Positions 45,322 through 56,603 of a stretch of 64,000 nt of DNA are shown one piece after another; position 1 is the first letter of the stretch; every line of letters starts with the position of its first letter. Source of the DNA: Perilla frutescens (taxonomy: Eukaryota; Streptophyta; Magnoliopsida; Lamiales; Lamiaceae); the NCBI GenBank assembly GCA_026008535.1, contig BRKX01000017.1:8262501-8326500 (forward strand), given 5' to 3'. Both the position numbers and the translations under genes were made by a program. Under the pieces are notes generated by a model. That model was not told the origin of the DNA and did no database searches. It saw only the letters and a list, made by a program, of their open reading frames with translations.

Positions 45322-46629
45322 TGATAAGTTGTATATTTGCACCTACTTTTGGGTGATTTTCCCTTGTTTTACTAAGCTTTGTTGTATGTTTATTTGGATT
45401 TGATGATCTTTTGACTTTTGCAAGGGAATAAATGTGTTTTGTAGGAAAGAAGGCCAAAACTATCATTTTGGAAGCAAAAGTGTTGAAGAATTTCGAGTAG
45501 TAATCATCCAGGAGCTTATGGCAGATAAGGCATGGCCACACCCCAGTCTGTAGACGAGAATTATCTCATAAATCTCAAGTGGAGCCCATCAGAGATAAAG
45601 ATGGACGAAATCTATGCTTCCGATACGCGATTTTTCACAAGGAAAGAGCCTTAGAGTCCTAGAAGGAGTAGAAGACTTACCATTGGGAGAGAGGAGAGAG
45701 GGAAGACACTATCTAGAAGACACATATATATTCAGATTTATTTTTCTCTCTCCAGATTCACGCCATTCACGAAGAACAGCGCCGAACTCCAAGTTTTAAT
45801 ATTTTTCAGACTTTGTTTTCATTCCAACATGATGTTCTAAATACTTTTCTAGCGAGAGAATAATCGAGACTCAGATTCTACACGTGTATGAGATCGAATT
45901 GGTTTTATCATAATTTATTTCTCTCTTTATTTATAAATCTTTCGTTTGTGATTTCCGTTATTGTTTTAATGATTATGCAAAGTGCACGTTGTATGATAGT
46001 TGGAATGATTTCTTGCTAGTGAATAATCTAGATCCGTAATGTTTAGATTATTTGCATAAGTAGCGCAATTAGATAGATTGGGGGTAAACAGTCCTGCTTT
46101 CCATACTTTGGAGATTTATAATCTAATTTGAACGGGTCACCGTATGATATTCGTGGGTTTGAATTGGTGTTTCTCTAGATCTTAATGCTGTTAGTAGATT
46201 TAATTCTATAGTCGTACCTAGGATTGTCTATTAATTAGAGAAGTAGTTAACGGTCATACCTTGACTACCGAATAATTAAGGAGAAACGAGGTTGTTAGGT
46301 CGTACCAATAGCCATAGCCAATTTAGAGAGAGAATTGAATTATATATGTGCATCTGTGATCAATTTATGTAGTCCGTTGTCGAGATTATTCTTGAGCTAG
46401 AGTTTCCTAATATTTGATCTCCGTTTGTTATTTAATTTCTCTGCGATTTAGTTGTTTCCATTCAGTTACTTTAATTCCAATCTTAAAAACCCCCCATTTA
46501 GTTTTAGGATTTTAGATAAGAAGAGTATTATTTAATTTGCCAGTCTCTGTGGTTCGACCCTGCTAGCCACTATTACAGTTTATTGATTTTAAATAGCAGG
46601 ATTATTTTTGTTGGTTTCAACACCCATCA
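45322..46629 (+). repeat. 5' LTR of element D
   Basis: TGATAAGTTG to CACCCATCA, 1308 bp. The last 130 bases are repeated at 55716-55845. Short ORFs inside are unsupported. Confidence 0.88.
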
Positions 46630-46634
46630 AATTT

Positions 46635-46652
46635 TGGCGCCGTTGTCGAGGA
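46635..46652 (+). other. Element D primer-binding site, tRNA-Asp type
   Basis: TGGCGCCGTTGTCGAGGA five bases after the LTR. The usual Athila/Tat site is TGGCGCCGTTGCCGGGGA, so two changes. Confidence 0.85.
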
Positions 46653-46689
46653 CTGGTGTCAAATTAAATTTATTCTTTTTGTCTAATTT

Positions 46690-48008
46690 ATGTCAATTGT
46701 CCCAATAGGTGAATTGTTGTTCGATCCAGAAATTGAGAAGATTGTTAGGAGATTGCGAAATGAAGCTAGATTGAAGAAGCAACAGCCTCCAGCTTCATCG
46801 TCAAGTTCGAGTTCTGAAGAAGAATTGTCAGAACAGTCAGTTGAAGTTGAAGTCGAAGTAGACAGAATGGCGAACAATAGGGAAAGAACTCTTCGTAAGT
46901 TAGACGTTCAAGATGTGAATTGGCCTCCGCTATGCATTGATTACCTGGAGATGGAGGTCGATTTTGAGTTTAAGTCTGGTCTGATACACTTGCTCCCAAA
47001 GTTCCATGGTCGTGAGAATGAAGATCCACACAAGCATCTGAAAGAATTTCATGTGGTATGCAGCACGATGAAACCGAAAGGGGTCACTGAGGACCAAATC
47101 AAGCTGCGAGGTTTTCCATTTTCTTTGGAAGATCGAGCCAAGGATTGGTTACTGTATCTGCCTTCCAACACAGTAACCACATGGGAAGAGATGGGTCAGA
47201 TGTTTCTAGATAGATTCTTCCCGACCACACGAGCCACCACCCTCCGAAAAGAGATCACTGGAGTCAGACAGAAGGATTCAGAGTCACTCTACGAGTGCTG
47301 GGAGAGGTTTAAGATATTGTGTGCAAGTTGCCCACAACATGGAATTTTAGAGCTGCTATTGGTACACTATCTGTACAAAGGATTGTTGCCGACAGAGAGA
47401 AGATGGATTGACGCTTCGTATGGAGGAACCATCAGTGAGAAAACGCCTACACAGATTAGAAAAATCATCTCAGATATGGCTGAAGCATCACAACAGTATG
47501 GCCATAGACAGGAGACTCCCATCCGACGAGTGAATGAAGTTGGATCTTCTTCTATCGAAAGTCAGCTATCTGAGCTGACGTCTCTAGTGAAGCAGATGGC
47601 CACGAGAGATCTGCAACAGGCTAGAGCATGTGGAATTTGTCTTGGACCTAATCACCCTACTAATGCGTGTCCTACTCTTCAAGAAGATACGGGGGGAATA
47701 GGTGAACGCAGCAGGAGGCTTTCGAGGCCCACCACATAGGAATTACGATCCATATTCAAATACCTATAATCCTAGATGGCGTGATCACCCAAATCTCAGA
47801 TATGGTAACAAACCCCAATTCCAATAGTACCAGGCTAAGCAGACAGCTCCACCAGAGAGCAATTCCGCTAATAACTCCATTAAGGCGCTTGGATCTCTTT
47901 TTCAGCAATTTATCATAAAGACAGATGCAAGCATTCAGCAAATTGCTACTAAAACGGATCAACTTACTTCCAAAACTGAGGCGAGTATTCAAGAGCTGCG
48001 TGATCAAG
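46690..48008 (+). pseudogene. Element D gag
   Basis: Open 46690-47739 (349 codons). The start at 46690 is plausible: MSIVPIGELL lies 60 bases after the primer-binding site. The core reads LLPKFHGRENEDPHKHLKEF, FPFSLEDRAKDWLLYLP, TWEEMGQMFLDRFFP, LRKEITGVRQ and YECWERFKILC. A CCHC-type knuckle (CGICLGPNHPTNAC) lies at 47629-47670. After 47690 the frame shifts to VNAAGGFRGPPHRNYDPYSN and continues to the S2 insertion. This is Ty3-type Gag, making the particle. Confidence 0.88.
48004..48008. repeat. Target-site duplication of S2 (left)
   Basis: TCAAG before TGTAACATCCC; the identical TCAAG is at 51626-51630. Confidence 0.9.
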
Positions 48009-49840
48009 TGTAACATCCCAGAATTTCAGAATACCTTAGTGGATTTTCTAAATTTATTTAGAAGACTAAAGAAAATAATTGGAGCTAAAATAAAGTAAAA
48101 CAGATGTAAGTCGCGACCTTTTCGTGTATTTTATGTGAAAATCGATTATGAGATTTTGCGTTTGCCGCCAGAAGATCGTCAATATTGGTCTTTTTTGGAA
48201 TGTAACGACCTAAAGGAAACCGTTGGTGCTTTCAGAATTTTATTCTGATCTCTACAGAAGTCCCGTAATTGAAAATCGTAAAGGCAAAACCTGTGAATAG
48301 TAATTTATGCGAGCGTTCGTGATTCGAAAAATTTACGAAATCCTTTTCATTGATTTGAGACTTGTTCTATCAAGCCTATTTTATAGAAAATGACCCAAGG
48401 TATCCGTTCGCGTTCACGGATTGCTAATCTGAGGTCAATCGAACGCTCGGGAACAAAATCTGTCGGTCAAAATGAATAGTAAAAGTAATTTTTGAAAGGG
48501 AATTTTTCTTCGTTTTTCTTCAGACGACTTCCTCGTCATCCCGAGTTAGGTTGGTTCAATAGTACTCGAGTCAACGAGTCTCCCGGTATTTTTGGATTTT
48601 GTATCAGAGGTCATTTGGACCTTGCCATTGAATAAAGCAACTTTTATTGAATCCGGAAATCACTTTATCAATATTTTATATCCGAAAAAGTTATACTCGC
48701 CCTAAAGTCCCTTTTCCTATAAATAGGGGAGGGGGGAGCTCATTTCTCCTTGCTCATTCTCTCTCTTCTATCTTTTTCTCTCTTGTTCGTGTTGACGAAT
48801 GAGAGAAACCCGGGCCTGCGCCGAGTAAATCGCGCATGCGGGCCCAGGTTAAGTTTTATTTGGGGGGAGGGGTGCTGATGCTGTAGGAGCAGCTATCGAG
48901 CACCGGAAGGCTGCCGGAGGGCCGCCGTCGTCGTGCCGCCGCTTCGGATGTCTCGTTTCGATCCATTTCTCATCCTTTATAATTGAAATTTTAATATGTT
49001 GTGTGTTTTAAATAGTGCTTCATTTCGTATGTTGAGTGCGTTGTCATCCGGTGGCCGGAAACCGGCGAAAACGCAGGAAAACATGAAAAATAAAGGGGTG
49101 CCGATCAGTTTCGATTTTGGCCCATTTTCACCCATTTCGGGTCGTCAAATCAAAAAAATTTCTTCTGTAAAGTTGCTCGAAAAATTATTTCCTATAGGAT
49201 TGCCAAGTTTCGTAATTTTCTGATAAGTTTTGATTAAAGTCAATTATTTTAATCACGCAGTTATTTTTATAATTAAAGCATGTGATTTCAGAAAATTTCA
49301 AAAATTATATAGTTTAATAAAGATATATGTGGGGTCATGTCTGATTATTTTCATAATTTTTGGACAAGTAAAAAGTGCAATCGAGGTTTGCTGTGTAAAA
49401 TTGGATTAAAATGGCAAGTTATGGAAAGTGGCATCTGTCAAATCTTTTGGTCCCATCAAATTGGAAATTATATTTTGGAATTTATTTCCTTCTCTATTGA
49501 AGTTGTACGAGGTCTCTAGAGTCGCGCATTCTTAGTTGAAATATAATTAAAGTGAATAAAAGCTCCAATTAAATTCAAGTCGAGTTCTGAAAATTAGAGT
49601 AGCAGTCCTAAAATAAGGTTTGACCTTGTAGGACTTGTTGAGCCGGTCAGAGAAGCTGACGGATGAGTATCGAGAAGTTTGATCACCCGAGTTGATCTAA
49701 TCGAGGTGGGTTTATTTGCAAAACCTATCTATATTTGAGTTATTAACTCATAAATGTGATAGTCATAGTTAGAATATCCAAATAAAATATTTGAGGAATT
49801 ATCTGCTCAAGTCTCTGCTAGAGTAATAGTACTATATTGT

Positions 49841-50136
49841 TGTATAATTAATGAGAACATAGTATTATACTGATGTATAATTATTGAGAACATAGATTAT
49901 GATGTGCCATAATTATTGAGAACATAGATTATGCTGTGCCATAATTATTGAGAACATAGATTATGCTGTGCCATAATTATCGAGAACATAGATTATGCTT
50001 CATCATAATTATTGAGAATATAGATTATGATTTATCATAATAATCGAACATAGATTATGCTTTATCATAATTAGCGAATATAGATTATGCTTCGACATAA
50101 TTAAATAGAACAGATTATGCTTTGTCATAACTAAAG
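49841..50136. repeat. 32-bp minisatellite in S2
   Basis: The word TGAGAACATAG recurs at 32-base spacing (886, 918, 950, 982, 50014 series), with about nine units decaying toward the right. Each typical unit contains CATAAT and ATTATG, a 6-bp inverted repeat around a 14-nt centre. Confidence 0.9.
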
Positions 50137-50851
50137 TATATGGGTTAAAAGTTAAGATGTAGAGTTCAAAGTTCATAGTTTATAGATTAAGGTTAGAGTT
50201 TTTATTTAAAGCCTAATAGTCATAGTTTAAAGTTACAGTATATTAAATGTTTATTGTGTATTGATTATACTTGTGTATAATGAGTTGTGCTTTTTAACTT
50301 GTGCTTTTAGTATTAAACTCAAGTTATAGAATGGTTTTCGTTTAAGGAATATGAAGCATAATTGAACTAAGTTGCTAGATGAATTAAAGATTAGTATAGT
50401 TGCTATATTAAGAGGATGACATAGTTTTGTGCTTATGTCATATTATGCGCTTTATAGAGAACATAGATCAAAGGACAGGCAGGAACTGTGATTCTTGCAG
50501 TTTTGATGTTAATCACTAAAGGTGTCACTGTGAGGTAACCCCTGCACATACACGTGATCTGAGCATCACTATAAGGAGTCAATGCTAGGTAACCCCTGGT
50601 ATACTCAAGGTCAATGCTAGGTGATCCCTGGTACACTCTTCTCGGATTAGCGAGGTAACCCCTCCCTTTTCCTATCAGCGACATGTCATAGAGGGCAGTA
50701 GACAACAGAAGGAGCTACAGGGTACCAAAGAGAAGAAAAAGGTTTGCAGAAATGGGAAGGGCTTTCGCGTTTTGCTTTCCATTATCTGTATTTATATTTT
50801 GGATATTCTGTTACAGTTTTTATTAAAGATTGAGTTAAAAGTTTAACCCAC

Positions 50852-50902
50852 TGAGTGCTTTAGTACTCACGCCCAAAATATTTTCAAAATGTTTTTCACA
50901 GG
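50852..50902 (+). promoter_or_regulatory. Conserved hairpin plus T-rich CAGG motif in S2
   Basis: TGAGT (50852-50856), 8-nt loop, ACTCA (50865-50869), GCCCAAAA, T-rich stretch, CACAGG. Nearly identical to S1 13172-13219. Confidence 0.6.
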
Positions 50903-51175
50903 TTGAGATGCTGGAGGTGATGGCTCGATGTACTGTTGTGGGTTGATCATGCCTTGTTGTCTTGTTCAGAATAAATTATTGCTCATGAGTATGTTATTAT
51001 GTGATACAATATTACTCTATTATTTTCCGCTTAAACTCTGATACAGTTGCCCCATAGTATGATTGCATGCTATGTTTTATTGTTGGGTTTATCTGAATTG
51101 TATTCTTTATTAAATCATGATAATAAAGTCCCACTTTTTTTTTCATAAATCCAAGCATGTTCCGTTACAGTTTTC

Positions 51176-51424
51176 GACCTATGAGTTGGTCATATTTGGT
51201 TAAGTCTTGGATTTTGTTTATTTTTCAGTTGACCTATGAATGGGTCTTATCTTGATTAATTGCTTATGTCCTATGAATGGGACATAAAATAGTTTATTTG
51301 TCTCTGACCTATTGATGGGTCTTAGTTGTTGTGACCTATGGAGAGGTCTTGTTTATTTGAAGAGTCGGAATCCTATCTATTAATTGTTGGATTATGTTTG
51401 AATTTGATTAGCCTATGAATAGGC
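51176..51424 (+). repeat. Array of six short covarying hairpins in S2
   Basis: GACC..GGTC (51176-51191), GACCTA/TGGGTC (51231-51246), TGTCCTA/TGGGACA (51267-51284), GACCTA/TGGGTC (51306-51321), GACCT/AGGTC (51333-51348) and GCCTA/TAGGC (51411-51424). Loops are mostly TGAA-like. Stem changes are compensatory. Confidence 0.8.
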
Positions 51425-51494
51425 ATTCCTTCAACTTGTTTGAACCCTTTGATCTCTTTGATTCGATGAAAATGAGAAGTTCTTCCTAATCATA

Positions 51495-51529
51495 AAGTTA
51501 TGTTGCCTAAGTTTTTGAGGCGCTAACTT
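51495..51529 (+). other. Near-terminal two-stem hairpin in S2
   Basis: Outer AAGTTA (51495-51500)/TAACTT (51524-51529); 4/2-nt internal loop; inner GCCT (51505-51508)/AGGC (51518-51521); 9-nt loop. Same geometry as S1 13752-13784. Confidence 0.65.
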
Positions 51530-51630
51530 AGTTTAATTCTAGAAACACCCCCCCTGAATTTCTAATTTTTCGTGCTATTTTACGCACAACAACCCCGTTC
51601 CCATCCTCGGGACCAGGCTGTTACATCAAG

Positions 51631-52925
51631 TATCTCAGATTGCTTCATCGGTGAGTCAATTGGAGTCTCAAGGAAAACTGCCATCTCAAACTGTGATTAA
51701 TCCAAGGCAGAATGCAAGTGCAATCACCTTAAGAAGTGGGAAAGAATTAGCTGAGCCAGAGAGAGAAAAGAAGAAGTCGGCGACAAGAAAAGCTGAGAAA
51801 GAAGCTGAAGTTGCTCTACAAGATGGTGAGCAGAGTGCACCAGAGAAAGATAGGTAGTCTAAGGCCTATGTAGTTAAGCCACCATTTCCATCTCGGCTTA
51901 ACAAATCAAAGAAAGAAGAAGCGGAGAAGGAGATTCTCGAGACTTTCCGAAAGATTGAGGTGAATATTCCTTTGATTGATGTTATCAAGCAGGTACCTCG
52001 ATATGCAAAATTTCTCAAGGACCTGTGCACAAACAAGAGAAAGCTGAAAGGAAATGAAAAGGTAAGCATGGGTGAGAATATTTCTACAGTCATTCAAAAG
52101 AAATGACCACCCAAATGCATAGATCCGGGTATGTTTACTATCCCTTGCAAAGTTGGTAATTTAAGGATTAAGAGAGTTATGCTGGATCTAGGGGCTTCAA
52201 TTAATGTCATGTCTCTATCTGTTTATTCTGCTCTGAATGTTAGACCTCTGAAAGAAACTGGTGTAATTATGCATCTTGCTGATAGGTCTAATGTTTATCC
52301 TGAAGGAGTGTTAGAGGATGTGCTGGTGCAAGTGAATGAGTTAGTTTTTCCTGCTGATTTTTATGTGTTAAATATGGCTGAAGAAAGATATTCTAACTCT
52401 GCATCTATTTTGTTATGGAGGCCATTTCTTAAGACCTCTAGAACTAAGATTGATGTGCATTATGGTACCCTTTCTATGGAGTTTGATGGAAATCTGATTA
52501 GGTTCAATATTTTTGAGGCTCTGAAATATCCTAATGAGGTTTCTAGTGTTTTTATGCTTGATGTGATTGACCCGTTGGTCGACAAGGTGTTTGAGATTTC
52601 TGATTCTGATTTGTTGAAAACAATTTTGACTAATGCCTTTGATCTCAAAGAATTACAGGTTCTTGGCAGCACCTTTGAAGTGGACGAAAATCTGCAGGCT
52701 GCAGTCCATGAATTGGAAGCTTTAAAGCCTGAAGTCCAGCCTGTTTTCAAATTAGAGTTGTCTGTTTCTCATGTGAAATTTCTTCCGTCAATTGTGCAGG
52801 CACCCAAGCTGGATTTGAAGCCACTCCCTGCGCATCTCAAATATGCATTTTTAGGAGACAATAACACTCTACCAGTTATAATCTCGAGCAAGCTTCAACC
52901 GGTGGAGGAGGAGAGATTGATTTGA
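51631..52925 (+). pseudogene. Element D gag-pol linker and protease
   Basis: Open 51651-51857 with ASAITLRSGKEL, typical of Athila/Tat elements, then shifted sequence PPFPSRLNKSKKEE and VPRYAKFLKDLCTNK to about 52100. The protease frame 52131-52925 (264 codons) has VMLDLGASINVMS; the catalytic Asp is about residue 19 (DLGAS replaces the usual DTGAS, as in Athila). It ends with the pre-RT motif LPAHLKYAFLGDNNTLPVII. A TGA at 52923 separates it from RT. Confidence 0.87.
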
Positions 52926-54120
52926 GTGCTACAAGAATACAAAGAGGCTATTGGTTGGACCATAGCAGACATCAAGAGACTGAGCCCTTCGACTTGCATG
53001 CACCGAATTTTTTTGGAGGAAAATAGTAAGCCTTGTTATGATCCTCAACGACGGCTTAATCCTACCATGACCGAAGTGGTAAAAAAAAATACTAAAGCTT
53101 CTCGATGCAGGTATTATATTTCCGATCTTTGACTTTGAATGGGTAAGTCCAGTTCAAGTCGTTTCGATGAAATCTGGTTTTACTGTGGTTGAAAATGCAG
53201 AGGGTGAGTTAGTACCGACCTTAGTGCAAAATGGTTGGAGAATGTGTTCTGATTATAGAAAATTAAATGTCGTAACAAGAAAAGATCATTTTCCTCTACC
53301 TTTTATTGACCAAATGCTCGAGCACTTGGCAGGTCGTTCCCACTATTGCTGTCTAGACGGATATTCGGGTTTTCACCAAATCCCGATTGCTCCGGAGGAT
53401 CAAGAGAAAACTGCATTTACCTGTCCTTTCGGTATTTTTACTTGCAGGCGGATGCCCTTTGGATTGTGCAACGCTCCCGCGACATTTCAAAGGTGTATGG
53501 TTAGCATTTTTTCTGATTTTGTTAAGAACATCATTGAGGTATTTATGGATGATTTTACTGTATATGGGGATTCATTTGATGCATGCCTGATTAATCTCAC
53601 TAAAGTGTTGCAAAGATGTGTTGAAACTAATTTGGTTTTAAATTATGAGAAATGTCACTTTATGGTTGATCAAGGAATGATCTTAGGGCATATTGTGTCA
53701 TCTAGAGGAATAGAAGTTAATAAGGCTAAGATTGATGTCATTAAATCCTTGCCATACCCCACTTCTGTTAGGGAAGTCCGTTCTTTTCTTGGCCATGCAG
53801 GTTACTATCGACGTTTTGTCAAGAATTTCTCCAAAATTGCTCAGCCTTTTAGTAAGTTGTTGCAAAAAGAGGTAGAATTTTATTTTGATGATTCCTGTAA
53901 GCATGCCTTTGATCTATTGAAAAACATGCTCGTTTCTGCACCTATTATTCAATCACCGAATCGGGAACTTCCTTTTGAAATTATGTGTGATGCGAGTAAT
54001 TATGCAGTCGAAGCTGTTTTGGGCCAAAAGGTTGGTCAAGGTCATCATGTTATTTATTATGCATCTAGGACTCTTGACCCTGCACAAGTAAATTATTCCA
54101 CCACTGAAAAGGAATTTTAG
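52926..54120 (+). pseudogene. Element D reverse transcriptase and start of RNase H
   Basis: 52926-53132 carries EAIGWTIADIKRLSPSTCMH; a frameshift near 53085-53135 follows. 53167-54120 (317 codons) has WRMCSDYRKLN, LDGYSGFHQI, MPFGLCNAPATFQRCM and the active site FMDD (residues 126-129), then SSRGIEVNKAKID, FLGHAGYYRRF and MCDASNYAVEAVLGQ (RNase H). A one-base change at about 54118 creates the TAG inside EKEF. Confidence 0.9.
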
Positions 54121-55418
54121 TTGTTGTTTTTGCTCTAGAAAAGTTCCGGTCTTATTTACTTGGTACAAAAGTCATTGTCTTTTCTGACCATTATGCTCTC
54201 AGGTTCTTGTTCACCAAAAAAGATGCTAAACTGAGACTCATTCGTTGGATTCTTTTGCTTCAAGAATTCGACATTGAGATAAAGGACAAGAAGGGTTCTG
54301 AAAATCTAGTTGCCGACCATCTTAGCCGGTTGCCCACGAGTGAAGCACTGCGACCGTTGAAAGATAAATTCCCAGATGAGTGTCTCTACTCCATCCAAGC
54401 CTTTACACCCTGGTACGCCGATATAGTTATCTATTTAGTGACTAAGGCATTACCTAGTGATTTGTTGAGAGCTCAAAAAGATAAAATCAAGAGTGATGTT
54501 AAATATTATGTATGGGATGAGCCTTATTTGTGGAAGTTTTGTTCTGATCAAATTATTAGGAGATGCGTTGATGAGCATGAAATCCCTTATATTTTGATGT
54601 TTTGTCATTCATATGCTTGTGGTGGACACTTTGGTCCCAGAAGAACTGCTAGGAAAGTCTTGGAGAGCGGGTTGTTTTGGCTTAATATTTTTCATGATTC
54701 ATATATGTTTTGCAAATCCTGTGAAAGATGTCAAAAGACTGGAAGCATAGGCCATAGAGATCAAATGCCCCTAACCCCTATACTTGTATGTGAAATTTTC
54801 GATATATGGTGCATTGATTTTATGGGACCTTTTCCCAAGTCTAATAATTTTGTGTATATCATTCTTGTTGTTGACTATGTTTCTAAGTGGATTGAAGCGC
54901 AGGCTACTCGCACTGATGATGCTAATACTATTGTAAAGTTTGTTAAATCCCACATCTTTGATAGATATGGCACACCTCGAGCCATTATAAGTGATCGTGG
55001 TACTCACTTTTTCAACAAAGTGGTAGGCACCTTATTCAAGAAGTACAACATAACCCACCGGACCTCTACTACCTACCATCCACAGACAAGCGGTCAAGCT
55101 GAGGTTTCTAACAGAGAGGTGAAAGCAATTCTTGAGAAGACTATTAGACCTGATAGGAAGGATTGGCGTTTGAAGCTGAATGACGCGCTTTGGGCGTACA
55201 GAACGACCTTTAAAACGCCTATAGGTATGTTTCCTTTTCGGTTGCTTTTTGGCAAACCATGTCATTTACCCATCGAGCTCGAGCATAAGGCTTTCTGGGC
55301 CATTAAGCAACTCAACATGAGTGTGGATGAGGCTAGAACTCATAGGAAATTGCAGCTGGAAGAGTTCTTAGGGGACTCATTTTCTATTTTTGTAATTATA
55401 TTTATAAAAAAAATGTAA
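54121..55418 (+). pseudogene. Element D RNase H end and integrase, C-terminally truncated
   Basis: RNase H continues (FRSYLLGTKVIVFSDHYALRF) into the open frame 54207-55418 (403 codons). Integrase zinc domain H134, H141, C172, C175; core D204 (WCIDFMG), D263 (ISDRGTHF) and E299 (SGQAEVSN), spacing 35; ALWAYRTTFKTPIG and CHLPIELEHKAFWAI follow. Homology stops at HRKLQLEEF; the next 20 residues are foreign and Ile/Phe-rich. The GPF module seen at 35640-35700 in Athila-R is missing. Confidence 0.9.
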
Positions 55419-55715
55419 AAAGAAAAGCATGTTTAGTTTTTAGGATTTATATTTCTCATTCTATAGTTTGAGTCAAAGATTTCATCCCAAAGTCAAAACC
55501 TCACAAAATCCCCAAATTTGAAGAACCCTATACCAACCCCGTCTCCTTCATCATCTTCGTCGCACAGTCGATTCAACTGTCAGAATTCTTACCGCCGGTG
55601 AATCTGCACCGCAACGCACCACCACTACCGCCCTCATCTCACCGCGGCCGCTTCTACCAGTGCCGTCATCTTTTCCCCTAAATCTATTCACCGCTTCATC
55701 GCCGCTGCTCCTTCC
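55419..55715 (+). other. Element D post-integrase spacer
   Basis: No supported gene. It has a C-rich stretch (55500-55710) with ACCGCC words and a short frame reading PKSKPHKIPKFEEP that could be the start of an env-like ORF, but this is uncertain. It joins directly to the LTR remnant at 55716. Confidence 0.45.
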
Positions 55716-55845
55716 AGTTTTAGGATTTTAGATAAGAAGAGTATTATTTAATTTTCCAGTCTCTGTGGTTCGACCCTGCTTGCTACTATCACAGCTTATT
55801 GATTTTAAATAGCAGGATTATTTTTGTTGGTTTCGACAACCATCA
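55716..55845 (+). repeat. Element D 3' LTR remnant
   Basis: 130 bases matching 46500-46629 (AGTTTTAGGATTTTAG to CATCA). The first 1178 bases of the LTR and its polypurine tract are missing. TSD AAGTA follows. Confidence 0.88.
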
Positions 55846-55850
55846 AAGTA

Positions 55851-56603
55851 GAACAATGAACAAGTTGATAATAAAAAGGTGATATTAACAAAGTTCCCAC
55901 GTATGAATTTTCTTGAATATCGAACTCATCAACACAACTTGCAAAAGGAATGACTTCAGTTCCTCCCCGATTAGCTTCTAATTGCTGCATTTCATCAACT
56001 GCAAACTCATTATACATTGGATCGGATAAGGATGGGAATGCCGATTCTTCCTCTTGCATAGGCAACTTTAGATCATCTTCTTTCAAAACTAACAACTCCG
56101 GATTGGACTCTTCTTAAACTAGCACTTCCAGATTAGATTCTGATGAAACTGATAAGTCCAAACTGGCTTCTTTGAAATCTATCACTGCATGAACGAAATT
56201 TGATACTTCCAGATTTGGTTGTACCACTTAAATTTTGTTTTTATCCTCAAGTGGACTAGTTAAACTGGCGTCGACTTTCTCGGATACTACGGGACCTGAT
56301 TCTGCAACTTCAACTACTGCAACAATTGTATCTTGACTTGTAGGCGTCACAATCTTCAAAAGGGGCGGTAATTCTGGTTTGAGTTAGTTGCATGGGTGAC
56401 CACGGACGTGGTGGTACATCTTGTGCATTGAGACGCTCAAGCTGTTCCAATATCTTAGCTATGTCATTATCCCACTTGTTCAATAGTATATGATAGTGAT
56501 ACTAGGCATCCCACGATTGTGGTGTTGAAGAAGTCACATCTGTGGGAGTAGTAGGCGATGCGGGTGCCTTATCACACGACTTAAAACCATCTACGGGATT
56601 CAT
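55851..56603 (-). pseudogene. Element C internal region, gag-like start and unrecognised acidic frame
   Basis: On -, MNPVDGFKS (ATG at 56601-56603) leads to PQSWDA-stop-YHYHILLNKWDNDI, positionally like WDPKYHFEALSKHFQ of the chromovirus Gag start. A frame change then gives PELPPLLKIVTPTSQDT and a long acidic segment with two stops, ending in the open piece 55805-56095 (DPMYNEFAVDEMQQLEANR, FDIQENSYV). I do not recognise the acidic segment. No knuckle, RT or integrase. It continues across D at 45316. Confidence 0.45.

Larger units (their letters stand above)
48009..51625 (+). mobile_element. Solo LTR S2 (same broad family as S1, probably Tekay-like)
   Basis: TGTAACATCCC to GGCTGTTACA with inverted 7-bp termini TGTAACA/TGTTACA, 3617 bp and a perfect TSD. 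TATAAATA at 48718-48725. GC-rich leader with CCGCCGTCG words (48895-48945). A 32-bp minisatellite at 49841-50136. Conserved hairpin/CAGG motif at 50852-50902. Hairpin array at 51176-51424. No gag or pol. It is inserted between gag and protease of D. Confidence 0.87.
45322..55845 (+). mobile_element. Element D, Tat/Athila-like Ty3-gypsy, 3' LTR truncated
   Basis: 5' LTR 45322-46629, tRNA-Asp-type primer-binding site, gag, PR, RT, RH and INT on +, and a 130-bp 3' LTR remnant (55716-55845), flanked by a perfect TSD. It contains solo LTR S2. Gag and DLGAS protease motifs and the ITLRSGKEL segment match Athila/Tat elements. Several frameshifts; integrase C-terminus lost. Inserted in element C. Confidence 0.88.

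Noticed and set aside
49841..50136. CRISPR-like regular repeat
   Set aside because: Units are contiguous 32-bp repeats with no unique spacers and the DNA is eukaryotic; a minisatellite.
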